A stretch of DNA of 64,000 nt from Vibrio porteresiae DSM 19223 (GTDB taxonomy: Bacteria; Pseudomonadota; Gammaproteobacteria; Enterobacterales; Vibrionaceae): positions 248,001 to 312,000 of the forward strand of contig NZ_AP024895.1 of assembly GCF_024347055.1 (NCBI RefSeq), in the 5' to 3' direction. Position numbers and translations under genes: made by a program. Position 1 is the stretch's first letter. Each line of letters starts with the position of its first letter. The notes beneath the pieces are model-generated. The model did no database searches. It was not told where the DNA came from and saw nothing but the letters and a program-made list of their open reading frames with translations. Below are positions 8,969-17,335 of this stretch, piece after piece.

Positions 8969-9367
8969 ATGTTTCAGATTGGTGAATTGGCAAAACGTTG
9001 CGGTGTTTCGACCGATACGCTGCGATTTTATGAGAAAAATGGGCTAATTATTCCGGCTGGACGCAGTGAGTCTGGCTATCGACTTTACGATGAAAGCAAC
9101 CAAAAACAGGTGCGTTTTATTCTCAAAGCGAAAGAGGTCGGATTGAGTTTAGAAGAGATCAAAGAGCTGCTTGAGATTCGCTTAGAAGCCAACATTCACA
9201 GTTGCGCTGAGGTAAAAGCTATTACGACAGCGAAATTGAGTCTGATCGATGAAAAAATTGCTGAATTAAAACGTATTCGTAGCGCTTTAAGAAAAATCAA
9301 TGATGCCTGTTGCGGGGATATTGATGACGACGCAAGTCACTGCTCGATTTTGGCCGCACTAGAATAG
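8969..9367 (+). CDS. zntR: Zinc-responsive MerR-family regulator
   Basis: Dimeric MerR-type activator that binds zinc and switches on zinc efflux genes (zntA in E. coli) by untwisting their promoter. It has 132 residues. The N-terminal winged helix has the family text MFQIGELAKRCGVSTDTLRF and RFYEKNGL, and a long dimerisation helix follows. The zinc ligands of ZntR are present: Cys79 in HSCAEVK, Cys114-Cys115 in NDACCG, and His124-Cys125 in ASHCSI. The double Cys and the His/Cys pair separate it from CueR. It is divergent from purH and has no efflux pump beside it, so its target is elsewhere. The start shown begins the conserved domain. Confidence 0.93.
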   Translation: MFQIGELAKRCGVSTDTLRFYEKNGLIIPAGRSESGYRLYDESNQKQVRFILKAKEVGLSLEEIKELLEIRLEANIHSCAEVKAITTAKLSLIDEKIAELKRIRSALRKINDACCGDIDDDASHCSILAALE

Positions 9368-9369
9368 AG

Positions 9370-9393
9370 CACAGGAGGCGTACACCTCCTGTG
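9370..9393 (+). terminator. Possible terminator hairpin after zntR
   Basis: Perfect 9-bp stem CACAGGAGG with CCTCCTGTG, directly after the zntR stop and before the convergent chemoreceptor gene. There is no T-run, so efficiency is uncertain. Confidence 0.5.
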
Positions 9394-9411
9394 GTATTAA
9401 GCCTCAGTTAA

Positions 9412-11061
9412 CTAGACTTTAAAACTGTTTATCGTCTGGGTGAGATTGTGTCCGGTGTTGAGTAAGGTTTCACTTGCTGCCGACACTTTTTTCGCCCGTT
9501 CAGAAGCGCGCGCACTGATTTGCGTAATGCGATTTAAGCTGTCGGCCATATGATGGGTCGCATTGGATTGATGACCAATAGCCGTGACGATTTGGCCGTT
9601 CACACTCAAGATGGTTTGAATTTGGTCGTCGACCATAGTGAGTGCTTGCTGGGCTTCTTCGGCTTTTTTCAAGGTGGCAATAGACTGCTGCTGAGTCTGC
9701 TCCATTGATTGGCTCACCTCTTTAGCGCGTTGTTGTAAGCCCGTAACAATTTGTTCAATTTCATCAGTGCTTTGTTGAGTTCGGGTCGCGAGAGTACGCA
9801 CCTCATCAGCAACCACCGCAAAACCGCGTCCTTGCTCGCCAGCACGTGCTGCTTCAATGGCGGCGTTTAGCGCTAAGAGGTTGGTTTGCTCTGCTACGCC
9901 GCGAATCACTTCCAATACCGATCCCACGTTTTCTGTCTCACGCGCTAACGCTTGGGTATTGGTGTCGGTATGAGTTAAGGATTTTGAAAGTGCGGACATG
10001 TAGTGTGAAGCTTCTTCAATCAAATGCCGTCCTTCGCGCCCTTTTTCACTGGCGTTTTGTGCTGACTCAGCCGCATTCTCGGCAGCATCCGTGACATCAC
10101 GATTGCTATTGACTAACTCTTGCATCGCATTCGATACATCATCAACCGATTGTTTTTGCTCATGAGCTTTACTTGAGGCGTCTTGGGCTAAGCCGTTCAG
10201 TTCGTTAGCTGAAGTGGTTACCTCTTGCGCCATCGGTTTTATTTCGATGATGGTGGAACGCAACTTGTTCGTAAATAAGTTAAAGGCGCTAGCAATTTCT
10301 GATAGCTCATCTTTGCCATCGTCATTGAGTTTGCGGGACAGATCCCCATCACCTTGCGCTATTTCACGTAGAGCGGCTAAGGTATCGCGGCAAGGGCGAA
10401 CGATGCTTGAGCTGATGCGCAGGGAAAAAATCAGCATGATGAGCACTGCCACTCCAAGGCCAATCAAGATGGTACGTGTGCGAGAGGCGATCAGTGCATC
10501 GACGTCATCGACGTCATCGACATATACGCCAGAACCGACAATCCATCCCCAAGGTTGAAACAGTTTAATATAGGAGACTTTTTCGATATCCACGGTAGCC
10601 CCTGGCTTGGGCCACATGTAGTGCACCACGCCTTCTTGGGCGCGTTTTGCCACATCCACCATTTCCACAAAAAGCGCTTTACCCGTTGGGTCTTTAATCG
10701 CAGAGAGGTCTTTACCCTCTAATTGCGGTTTGATGGGATGCATCACCATGACTGGCGTCATGTCATTAATCCAAAAATAGTCATTTTGGTCGTAGCGTAA
10801 TTGATTGATCACGCTTTTCGCTTGCTGTTTGGCTTCCGCTTCCGTGAGCTTTCCTTCACTTTGTAGCTTGTGGAAATGCACCAGAATTGAGGTGGCACTT
10901 TCGACTAAGTGGCGAGTTTTGGTTTTCTTCGCCTCCATCAAGTCAGTTTGATAATGGCTAAGCATCAACATGAATGGGATCAGCAGTAGCACTGTGGTTA
11001 TCCCAATCATCAAATATTGTCTTATTCCAATAGGAAAATTGCGTAACACACCGGACGACAT
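9412..11061 (-). CDS. Methyl-accepting chemotaxis protein, single-Cache sensor
   Basis: Inner-membrane chemoreceptor that signals through CheW/CheA. Order of parts (549 residues): first membrane helix about 14-36, a periplasmic single Cache domain about 40-190 (text DYFWINDMTPVMVMHPIKP is typical of sCache_2 sensors of small organic acids), second membrane helix about 197-217, HAMP domain, then a cytoplasmic coiled coil. The signalling tip has LNAAIEAARAGEQGRGFAVV near residues 390-415. No C-terminal NWETF-like CheR pentapeptide is seen. I moved the start to 11061 because AGGGAGG lies 7 bases upstream. The next upstream start is an in-frame TTG without an SD. A short GACGTCATC direct repeat encodes the VDDVDD stretch before helix 2. 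It is divergent from a sugar-binding protein gene. Ligand unknown. Confidence 0.93.
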   Translation of the reverse strand: MSSGVLRNFPIGIRQYLMIGITTVLLLIPFMLMLSHYQTDLMEAKKTKTRHLVESATSILVHFHKLQSEGKLTEAEAKQQAKSVINQLRYDQNDYFWINDMTPVMVMHPIKPQLEGKDLSAIKDPTGKALFVEMVDVAKRAQEGVVHYMWPKPGATVDIEKVSYIKLFQPWGWIVGSGVYVDDVDDVDALIASRTRTILIGLGVAVLIMLIFSLRISSSIVRPCRDTLAALREIAQGDGDLSRKLNDDGKDELSEIASAFNLFTNKLRSTIIEIKPMAQEVTTSANELNGLAQDASSKAHEQKQSVDDVSNAMQELVNSNRDVTDAAENAAESAQNASEKGREGRHLIEEASHYMSALSKSLTHTDTNTQALARETENVGSVLEVIRGVAEQTNLLALNAAIEAARAGEQGRGFAVVADEVRTLATRTQQSTDEIEQIVTGLQQRAKEVSQSMEQTQQQSIATLKKAEEAQQALTMVDDQIQTILSVNGQIVTAIGHQSNATHHMADSLNRITQISARASERAKKVSAASETLLNTGHNLTQTINSFKV

Positions 11062-11252
11062 ATCGTGGCCTCCCTCTATCGATAGTTTCAACTTTAGTCG
11101 AAGGTGTTGAGTTCGCTACTAATTCCTTAGAGGTATTTGTTTTTTGCATACTTTAGCAACAGAGCACTATACTTTTTTGACCACATATTCTTCTTACGAT
11201 AGGCGCTAAAGTTTGCGCCACCTATGTACATTTGGCCGCAAAGGAGACGTTC

Positions 11253-12617
11253 ATGTTTCAGCTGTGTCGCTATTGGGTAGCGTTAGGAACGCTGCTGAGT
11301 CTGGTTTTTTCGGGGCAAGTTAACGCTGTCTCTTCGGTGTTTTATTGGCAGCAGGCTTCGCAGCAGCAGATCAACGTCATGTTGAACAAACATCCTTATT
11401 CAGATGCGATGATTCAAAGGCTAGGGGAGTTTGAGAAGTTAACCGGGATTAAGGTTAACTATAAAGTGACATCAGAAGAGACTTACTTTGAAGATCTGAC
11501 CGCAGCGCTACGCTCAAAAAATCCACCAGATGTCTTTATGACCGGCTCTTATCAACTGTGGGATTACGCTCCTGCAGGCTACATTCAAAGTTTGGATGAC
11601 ATTCTAAGGGATCGGCATTTAACCGATCCTCAGTTTGTGTTGGATGATTTTTTTGAAGGGGTACTTAACGGTAACCGATGGGATTTAATTCCGGGTCATC
11701 CGGTTGGTACGGGTAGGTTATGGGCTTTGCCTTTGGGGTTTGAAGCCAATGTTTTAATTTACAATAAACGAGCGATTGCGATGGCTGGCGGCAAAGTACC
11801 GTACACCTTTGATGAATTGATGAGTACGGCGAAGCAATTAAAAGATTGGAATGGTTCTGGTTCTTACGGGGTAGCGGTGCGAGGTACGTTGTCTTGGGCT
11901 ACGATTCATCCCGGTTACATGACCGCATTTAGCAATTACGGAGCGCATGATTTTACCATTAAGCAGCAGCGTTTAGTGTCACAGCTAGGCTCGCCTGCAG
12001 CCATTGAAGTGACCCAGAAATATACCGATCTGATTAAACAGAGCGGTCCTGCCAACTGGCAAGATTACACATGGTACCAAGTGGCAAAAGATATTGGTTC
12101 GGGTAAGGCTGCTATGGCATTGGATGCAGATATTATTGGTTATTTCCAGAGCCGTGATCAACAAGCTGCCGAGAAAGACAATCTCGGTTTTGCTCCTATC
12201 CCAGTCTTTAGTAATGGCGTTACGGGAGCAAATGAGTGGATTTGGTCGTTAGCCATGTCCAATGCGTCTAATCACAAACAAGCGGCGTGGATTTTCATGC
12301 AGTATTTTACTGGGCAAGAGCACATGCTGTGGGGAGCGACTCATGCCAATGTGGTTAACCCAGTACGTAAATCGATTTGGGATAGCCAACAGTGGCAATC
12401 GGCGATTAAGGGATTAACTGGGTATGAAGATACTTTTCGAACCATCATCGATAACACCAGTATTAAATTTACCCCGCAACCCCGTTTTTTTGAGACGACG
12501 ACAGACTGGGCAGCTGCTTTGCAAGATATCGTGGTAAAAGACATGCCGGTAAAAATTCGGATGCAAAAAGCGGCCGATACCATCAACAAAAAGATGATGA
12601 ACGTCGAAGTGAAATAA
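11253..12617 (+). CDS. Periplasmic sugar-binding protein (ABC family 1), orphan
   Basis: Extracellular solute-binding protein family 1 (maltose/oligosaccharide type), 454 residues. Residues 1-23 form a Sec signal peptide ending in NA. No lipobox Cys is present. Family features are the N-lobe start about residue 35-90 (LGEFEKLTGIKVNYKV, then ALRSKNPPDVFMTGSY) and the later GKAAMALDADIIG and GANEWIWSLAMS segments. The start at 11253 has AAGGAG seven bases upstream. No ABC permease or ATPase gene is beside it: a chemoreceptor is divergent on the left, and an MFS symporter follows after a terminator. It may feed a distant transporter or present ligand to a receptor; the substrate is unknown. Confidence 0.88.
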   Translation: MFQLCRYWVALGTLLSLVFSGQVNAVSSVFYWQQASQQQINVMLNKHPYSDAMIQRLGEFEKLTGIKVNYKVTSEETYFEDLTAALRSKNPPDVFMTGSYQLWDYAPAGYIQSLDDILRDRHLTDPQFVLDDFFEGVLNGNRWDLIPGHPVGTGRLWALPLGFEANVLIYNKRAIAMAGGKVPYTFDELMSTAKQLKDWNGSGSYGVAVRGTLSWATIHPGYMTAFSNYGAHDFTIKQQRLVSQLGSPAAIEVTQKYTDLIKQSGPANWQDYTWYQVAKDIGSGKAAMALDADIIGYFQSRDQQAAEKDNLGFAPIPVFSNGVTGANEWIWSLAMSNASNHKQAAWIFMQYFTGQEHMLWGATHANVVNPVRKSIWDSQQWQSAIKGLTGYEDTFRTIIDNTSIKFTPQPRFFETTTDWAAALQDIVVKDMPVKIRMQKAADTINKKMMNVEVK

Positions 12618-12644
12618 ACCTAGAAATGTTAAAAACATGTATAG

Positions 12645-12675
12645 AAAAGCCGCACTATTTTGGTGGGGCTTTTTT
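12645..12675 (+). terminator. Terminator of the sugar-binding protein gene
   Basis: 11-bp stem with one mismatch (12645-12655 with 12663-12673), 7-base loop and a T-run, placed 27 bases after the stop codon. Confidence 0.85.
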
Positions 12676-12800
12676 ATTAAGCACAATAAAACATGGGGTT
12701 AGATAAAAACCTAAGTCCTAAAGGTTATATATGCACCGTTTATATGTACTTTTTTGCTAAAAAAATACATAAAAGCGCTCACTTTGTCATCGTGCGATTT

Positions 12801-12816
12801 CCTCAAACGTTTCCGA
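12801..12816 (+). promoter_or_regulatory. LacI/PurR-type operator before the sugar symporter
   Basis: CCTCAAACGTTTCCGA has the perfect AAACGTTT core of LacI/GalR-family operators and matches the PurR consensus at 12 of 16 positions. It lies 52 bases before the chosen start of the AraE-like gene. Which LacI-family protein would bind is unknown; no such regulator gene is in the window. Confidence 0.45.
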
Positions 12817-12867
12817 TCTGACGGTACGTATTATTGGGTGACCCTACTCATGAGGAATAACACTCAA

Positions 12868-14289
12868 ATGTTTAATTACAATACTCTTATCTCTGTCGCC
12901 GCGTCTCTAGCGGGCCTTTTGTTTGGCTTAGACATCGGACTGATTTCAGGCGCATTGCCTTTCATCACTAACGAGTGGAGCATTACCATTCACCAGCAAG
13001 AATGGATTGTGAGCACCATGATGCTTGGCGCCACTTTGGGCTCAATCTCTAACAACTGGTTATCAGCAAGTTTGGGGCGTAAACGGAGCTTGATGTGGGG
13101 CGGGATCATTTTCGCCATCGGCACCATAGGTTGTACTTTCTCGAGCAATATTGACGTCATGCTGTTTTTCCGCGTGATTCAAGGTTTTGCGATTGGTATT
13201 GCTTCGTTTGCTGCACCTCTTTATCTATCTGAAATGTCAGATAAAGCCGTGCGTGGTCGTCGTATCGCCACCTATCAATTGATGGTGACCGTGGGTATTT
13301 TGTTAGCATTCCTTTCTGATACTTGGTTTGCTCAAACTGGTAACTGGCGCATGATGTTTGCCGTATTACTCATCCCCACTCTTGTGTTGGTTATTGCTGT
13401 TTATTTCATGCCTCGTTCTCCTCGTTGGTTAGCGTCTCGTGGTTATGTGCAAGAAGCGCAAGAAGTGTTGCTCTCTTTGCGTATGGACGAACGTGCAGCG
13501 AGCACTGAATTCCAAGAAATTGTGGCCAGCTTGAAAGTAAAACAATCTGGTTTTGCATTGTTTAAAGCGAATAAAAACTTCCGTCGTAGTGTTGGTTTAG
13601 GTCTGGTACTGCAGTTTATGCAGCAATTTACGGGTATGAACATCCTGATGTACTACGCGCCTAAGATTTTTGAAATGGCCGGTTTTACCACCAATATGGA
13701 ACAGATGTTTGGTACGGTATTAGTCGGTGTCGCTTTTGTGGCTGCGACCTTTATCGCAATTGGTATGGCAGACAGTTGGGGCCGTAAACCAGCGTTAAAA
13801 ATTGGCTTTACCGTCATGGGGATTGGCATGTTCTGCCTAGGCCTACTGCTTAAATTTGTTCTTGCCGGAGAGGCGCCAGTTTACTTCTCATACCTTGCTG
13901 TGCTGACTTCTATCGTTTGTATCTGCGGTTATGCGATGAGTGCTGCACCTATGGTGTGGGTATTGTGTTCAGAAGTTCAGCCGCTAAAAGGTCGTGATTT
14001 TGGTATCGCTTGTTCAACCACCATGAACTGGATTTCTAACATGGTGTTAGGCGCCACTTTCTTGTCGCTATTGAATGGTATTGGTACAGCACCAACCTTC
14101 TGGCTGTATGCCGTGTTTAACATCGTGTTCGTGGCTGTGACGATTCTGTTTGTTCCAGAAACCAAAGGTGTAACACTCGAATCGATTGAAGCTAACTTGA
14201 TGGCGGGTAAAAAACTACGTGATATTGGTATCCCTCATGACCAATTAGCGGGGAATGCTCAACCATTGCGTTCGCGTCATGCTCAATAA
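12868..14289 (+). CDS. araE: AraE-type sugar/proton symporter (MFS sugar porter)
   Basis: Twelve-helix inner-membrane sugar porter of the MFS that imports a pentose or hexose with protons. From what I know of E. coli AraE, similarity runs through the whole length: SVAASLAGLLFGLDIGLISG in helix 1, the loop GRKRSLMWGG, LYLSEMSDKAVRGR, LQFMQQFTGMNILMYYAPKI in helix 7, and the C-terminal PETKGVTLESIE. GalP or XylE specificity cannot be excluded. I chose the ATG at 12868 because GAGGA lies 11 bases upstream; an ATG at 12850 is the alternative. A longer frame from 12754 would run through the operator-like site. It stands between two terminators, with no arabinose enzymes nearby. Confidence 0.85.
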   Translation: MFNYNTLISVAASLAGLLFGLDIGLISGALPFITNEWSITIHQQEWIVSTMMLGATLGSISNNWLSASLGRKRSLMWGGIIFAIGTIGCTFSSNIDVMLFFRVIQGFAIGIASFAAPLYLSEMSDKAVRGRRIATYQLMVTVGILLAFLSDTWFAQTGNWRMMFAVLLIPTLVLVIAVYFMPRSPRWLASRGYVQEAQEVLLSLRMDERAASTEFQEIVASLKVKQSGFALFKANKNFRRSVGLGLVLQFMQQFTGMNILMYYAPKIFEMAGFTTNMEQMFGTVLVGVAFVAATFIAIGMADSWGRKPALKIGFTVMGIGMFCLGLLLKFVLAGEAPVYFSYLAVLTSIVCICGYAMSAAPMVWVLCSEVQPLKGRDFGIACSTTMNWISNMVLGATFLSLLNGIGTAPTFWLYAVFNIVFVAVTILFVPETKGVTLESIEANLMAGKKLRDIGIPHDQLAGNAQPLRSRHAQ

Positions 14290-14300
14290 CGAGTAGCGTT

Positions 14301-14331
14301 AAAAAAAGAGCCAGAATTTTCTGGCTCTTTT
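14301..14331. terminator. Bidirectional terminator between the symporter and the receptor gene
   Basis: Perfect 13-bp stem (14304-14316 with 14319-14331) reading AAAAGAGCCAGAA, with A- and T-runs at both ends, between two convergent genes. Confidence 0.92.
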
Positions 14332-14370
14332 CGATCAATACACTGTCTGTTGTAGATTTAGAAACCGTGT

Positions 14371-16461
14371 TTAGAAATCATAGTTCAAGGATACCCAGTA
14401 GTTACGTCCTGGCGTGACATAACCTGAGGTTGAGCGAGATGTATCGAAGTAATCACCCGCATATTCTGAACCAAACAGTTCCATCTTAGTGAAGTCTTTA
14501 TCCAATAGGTTGTACACCGCACCGTTGATCTTAAGATCTTTAGTGATGAGGTAGGTTGCACCCATGTTGATGACTGTCCACGCTTTTAGGTCGCCTTTCG
14601 CATCGTAGATAGCTTGTTGTGTCGTGCTTAGGTTGTCATAGTTGCTGGTGTAACGAGGCGTTTTGCCATGATATTCAGCACTTAACCAAGTATCCAACTC
14701 TTCTGTTGCTTGCCAACGAACCTTCGCATTCGCCATGTGTTTGGCCGTATTGCCAAATGGCGCGCCATCATTATCACCACCCACCTGCTCGCTATGAGTG
14801 TAGGTGTAGTTTAGGTTCATCGATACGCTATCGATAAAGAGAGGGAAGGACGTACCCACTTCAACGCCTTCAATTTTCGCTTTGCCCACGTTTTCATAGG
14901 AGCTTGTGCTACTGTCGATGGTGTAGGAGGAGATCGCATTTTTATAGTGGTTAACAAACAGGGTTACGTTTGCTTTGAAGTTGCTTTCATTTTCGTAGTA
15001 CAAGCCGGTTTCGTAGTTAGTACTCTCTTCAGGTTTTAGGTCTGGATTACCGACCACACTGATTGAGCCACGACCACCCACGCCGCTGATACCATTGTGT
15101 AGGTTGCTTAGACTTGGTGTGCGATAACCTGTGCTGACCCCTCCTTTGACTGTCCAGTTGTCATTGGCCGTCCACACCACGTAGGCGCGCGGGCTAACGT
15201 GACTGCCAAATGAATCGTGATGCTCGTAACGGGCACCTAACGTCAACACAACCGGATCAAGAATTTGCCAATCGTCTTCTGCAAACAGTGAGTAAGAGGT
15301 TTGCTCGAAGGTTTCCCCCGTGGTGTTTAACACGATGCCATCTTTCATCTTAGCATTCCAATATTGGGCACCAAAGGTTGCGGCATGGTCTTCGCCAATA
15401 TCGGTTAACAACTTGGTGTTAACAATGGTGTTAGTGTTTTCGAGTTTGCGGTCTTTACCTAAGTCACTGCCGCTAAAACCAGTACGAGAGGTAAGAATGC
15501 GTCCTTTCGCTTCGGTTGTCATGTACGAAGCGTCTGACATCCAACGACCCAATCCCAGTTGTGATTCGTGACCAATGATCACTTGGTCTTCGTTGTACTT
15601 CATTTCGTCTTTATAGCCGCCACCGCTCGTACCAATGTCACCAAGCTGCTCTTTGCTGTTATCGAATGTCTGACGTGCGATGTGTCCGTCAATGAATACG
15701 GTATGGTCTTCATTGACGTTGTAACTCAGTTTCCCGCCGACATTGTAGTTGTCGCTTTCTGTCGGGTAAGGGGTGCGTGTTACGCTGCCTGAGTCGCTTA
15801 ACGAGGTAATGCTGGAACCTTGGCGATGTTTAAATGTGCCGCGCAGATTGAGATTCAGTTTATCCTGTATGAGAGGACCTGAGGTGTTAATACTGATAGT
15901 TGAGGTGTCACCCCATTTGTCATGCTCTTGCAGATTGTGTCCGGCATTGATGGTGCCCGCCCACTCTTTTTGATTCTTCTTCGTGATGATATTGACCACA
16001 CCGCCAATCGCGTCAGAACCGTATAACGTCGACATTGGGCCGCGAATTACTTCGATATGATCGATGGCTGATAGTGGTGGGACAAACCCATTGCCCATTT
16101 CGCCAAAGCCGTTTGGTGTCGTGTCTGAGCTGGCTGTTTGACGAATGCCGTCAATCAACACTAAGGTGTGGCTACTGCCCATTCCGCGGATACTGATGTT
16201 CAGGCCGCCGGTTTTACCTGTGGTACTTCGAACATCGACCCCCTCTAAACCGCTCAGAGCTTCGCCTAAATCCATATAGTTTTTTTCGGCCAAATCTTGC
16301 TGACTAATAACGGAAATAGAAGCAGGGGCGTCAGTGATTTTTTTCTCTAAACCGGCGTTGGCAGTGACCACCATGGTTTCTGTTGCTGTTGCTGCCACAC
16401 TAGGTAGCGAGCAAAGCCCAGAGAATACAGCGAGGGTAAGCGTTGAGTATTGAAATTTCAC
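14371..16461 (-). CDS. TonB-dependent catecholate-type siderophore receptor
   Basis: Outer-membrane beta-barrel importer for iron chelates, powered by TonB-ExbBD, most like the IrgA/CirA/FepA group. It has 696 residues. The signal peptide covers roughly residues 1-23. The TonB box region is ETMVVTA, the plug domain follows with DAPASISVISQQDL and EVIRGPMSTLYGSDAIGGVV, and the barrel ends in a C-terminal Phe (NYWVSLNYDF). I chose a GTG start at 16461: AAGGA lies 9 bases upstream, and it gives a clean signal peptide. The upstream ATG at 16500 overlaps the -10 box and would not be in the mRNA. A Fur box covers the promoter, so expression should rise under iron limitation. No siderophore genes are adjacent. 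The exact ligand is unknown. Confidence 0.92.
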   Translation of the reverse strand: MKFQYSTLTLAVFSGLCSLPSVAATATETMVVTANAGLEKKITDAPASISVISQQDLAEKNYMDLGEALSGLEGVDVRSTTGKTGGLNISIRGMGSSHTLVLIDGIRQTASSDTTPNGFGEMGNGFVPPLSAIDHIEVIRGPMSTLYGSDAIGGVVNIITKKNQKEWAGTINAGHNLQEHDKWGDTSTISINTSGPLIQDKLNLNLRGTFKHRQGSSITSLSDSGSVTRTPYPTESDNYNVGGKLSYNVNEDHTVFIDGHIARQTFDNSKEQLGDIGTSGGGYKDEMKYNEDQVIIGHESQLGLGRWMSDASYMTTEAKGRILTSRTGFSGSDLGKDRKLENTNTIVNTKLLTDIGEDHAATFGAQYWNAKMKDGIVLNTTGETFEQTSYSLFAEDDWQILDPVVLTLGARYEHHDSFGSHVSPRAYVVWTANDNWTVKGGVSTGYRTPSLSNLHNGISGVGGRGSISVVGNPDLKPEESTNYETGLYYENESNFKANVTLFVNHYKNAISSYTIDSSTSSYENVGKAKIEGVEVGTSFPLFIDSVSMNLNYTYTHSEQVGGDNDGAPFGNTAKHMANAKVRWQATEELDTWLSAEYHGKTPRYTSNYDNLSTTQQAIYDAKGDLKAWTVINMGATYLITKDLKINGAVYNLLDKDFTKMELFGSEYAGDYFDTSRSTSGYVTPGRNYWVSLNYDF

Positions 16462-16498
16462 AAACGTAAATCCTTGTAAAGAAACCGTAAAGGAATGC

Positions 16499-16529
16499 AT
16501 TATATTTGCAAATAAAAATAATTATCAAT
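16499..16529 (-). promoter_or_regulatory. Fur-controlled promoter of the siderophore receptor
   Basis: On the minus strand: -35 TTGATA (16523-16528), an 18-base spacer and -10 TATAAT (16499-16504). The 19-bp Fur box at 16511-16529, ATTGATAATTATTTTTATT, agrees with the 7-1-7 consensus at 14 of 16 fixed positions. It overlaps the -35 and spacer, which is the classic layout for iron-Fur repression. Confidence 0.85.
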
Positions 16530-16964
16530 ACCGTTAAGTTTTGTCTCTGTGCTATTTGGTTCTAAGCGTGATGATTTACCTGTGTTATTAACTGTGTTTA
16601 CTTATTTTTAAAATAAATAACTTGTTAATTATTATTTTTATTTTGAATATATGTAACTAGGTTTTTATATGGAAAATACGGGGATAAATAGTCTCTATAT
16701 GATGCCTTTTACATTGTAATGCATTGTTATTTTGAGGTTTTATTTATATCACTTGTGTGTTTGATATAAAGATGAGCGGGGAAGTGATGAAGGTGTATTT
16801 TGCATTAGTAGTGATTGAATCGTTCCAATGGAGAAAAGATTTTTGGTACTGCAAAAAGGAAAAGAGTTCCATTTACTGGCAGAACTGTTCCACGGATAGA
16901 ACAATTTTTTTTACGCGCGTTATGAGATGAAGTGCGGGGTACAATTGTGGGTACAGGAAAAAAT
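16530..16964. other. AT-rich gap without a recognisable gene
   Basis: About 435 bases between the receptor promoter and the fis terminator, very AT-rich at 16590-16680. I see no SD-led frame, RNA gene or repeat here. A short minus-strand frame at 16805-17002 runs through the fis terminator and lacks family features. Confidence 0.5.
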
Positions 16965-16994
16965 AAAAGCCACGCTGTTGATGGCGTGGCTTTT
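16965..16994 (-). terminator. Terminator of dusB-fis
   Basis: Perfect 11-bp stem AAAAGCCACGC with GCGTGGCTTTT and an 8-base loop, 25 bases after the fis stop on the minus strand, followed by a T-rich tract. Confidence 0.92.
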
Positions 16995-17019
16995 AAAATC
17001 AATGAATTAGAATTTCTTC

Positions 17020-17316
17020 TTAGTTCATGCCGTATTTTTTTAGTTTCTTACGAAGAGTACCGCGGTTGATACCCATCATAGTTGCTGCGCGAGTTTGGTT
17101 ACCGCGAGTGTACTGCATGATGGTATCTAGTAGTGGCTGTTCAACTTCAGCTAGAACTAATTCGTAAAGTTCTGTTACTTCTTGGCCATTCAATTGAGCA
17201 AGATAGTTTTTAAGAGATGCTTTAACTGAATCACGTAGTGGCTTTTGCGTGATTTGGTCTTGTGAAGTTACTGTTGTTACTGTTAAAGCTTCTGAAGTCA
17301 GATTTTGTTCGAACAT
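17020..17316 (-). CDS. fis: DNA-binding protein Fis
   Basis: Nucleoid-associated homodimer that bends DNA and activates rRNA and tRNA promoters in fast growth; it also stimulates site-specific recombination. It has 98 residues, the same as E. coli Fis. The C-terminal helix-turn-helix is intact: NQTRAATMMGINRGTLRKKL at about residues 74-93. I moved the start to the ATG at 17316, which gives MFEQNLTSEALTVTTV, the usual N-terminus. It follows dusB after 19 bases and is co-transcribed from the promoter in front of dusB. A Fis-like site in that promoter suggests autorepression. Confidence 0.98.
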   Translation of the reverse strand: MFEQNLTSEALTVTTVTSQDQITQKPLRDSVKASLKNYLAQLNGQEVTELYELVLAEVEQPLLDTIMQYTRGNQTRAATMMGINRGTLRKKLKKYGMN

Positions 17317-17335
17317 ATTCGGTCTAGCTCTTCTC

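Noticed and set aside
16805..17002. 65-codon minus-strand frame after fis
   Set aside because: It runs through the fis terminator stem and has no SD or family features.
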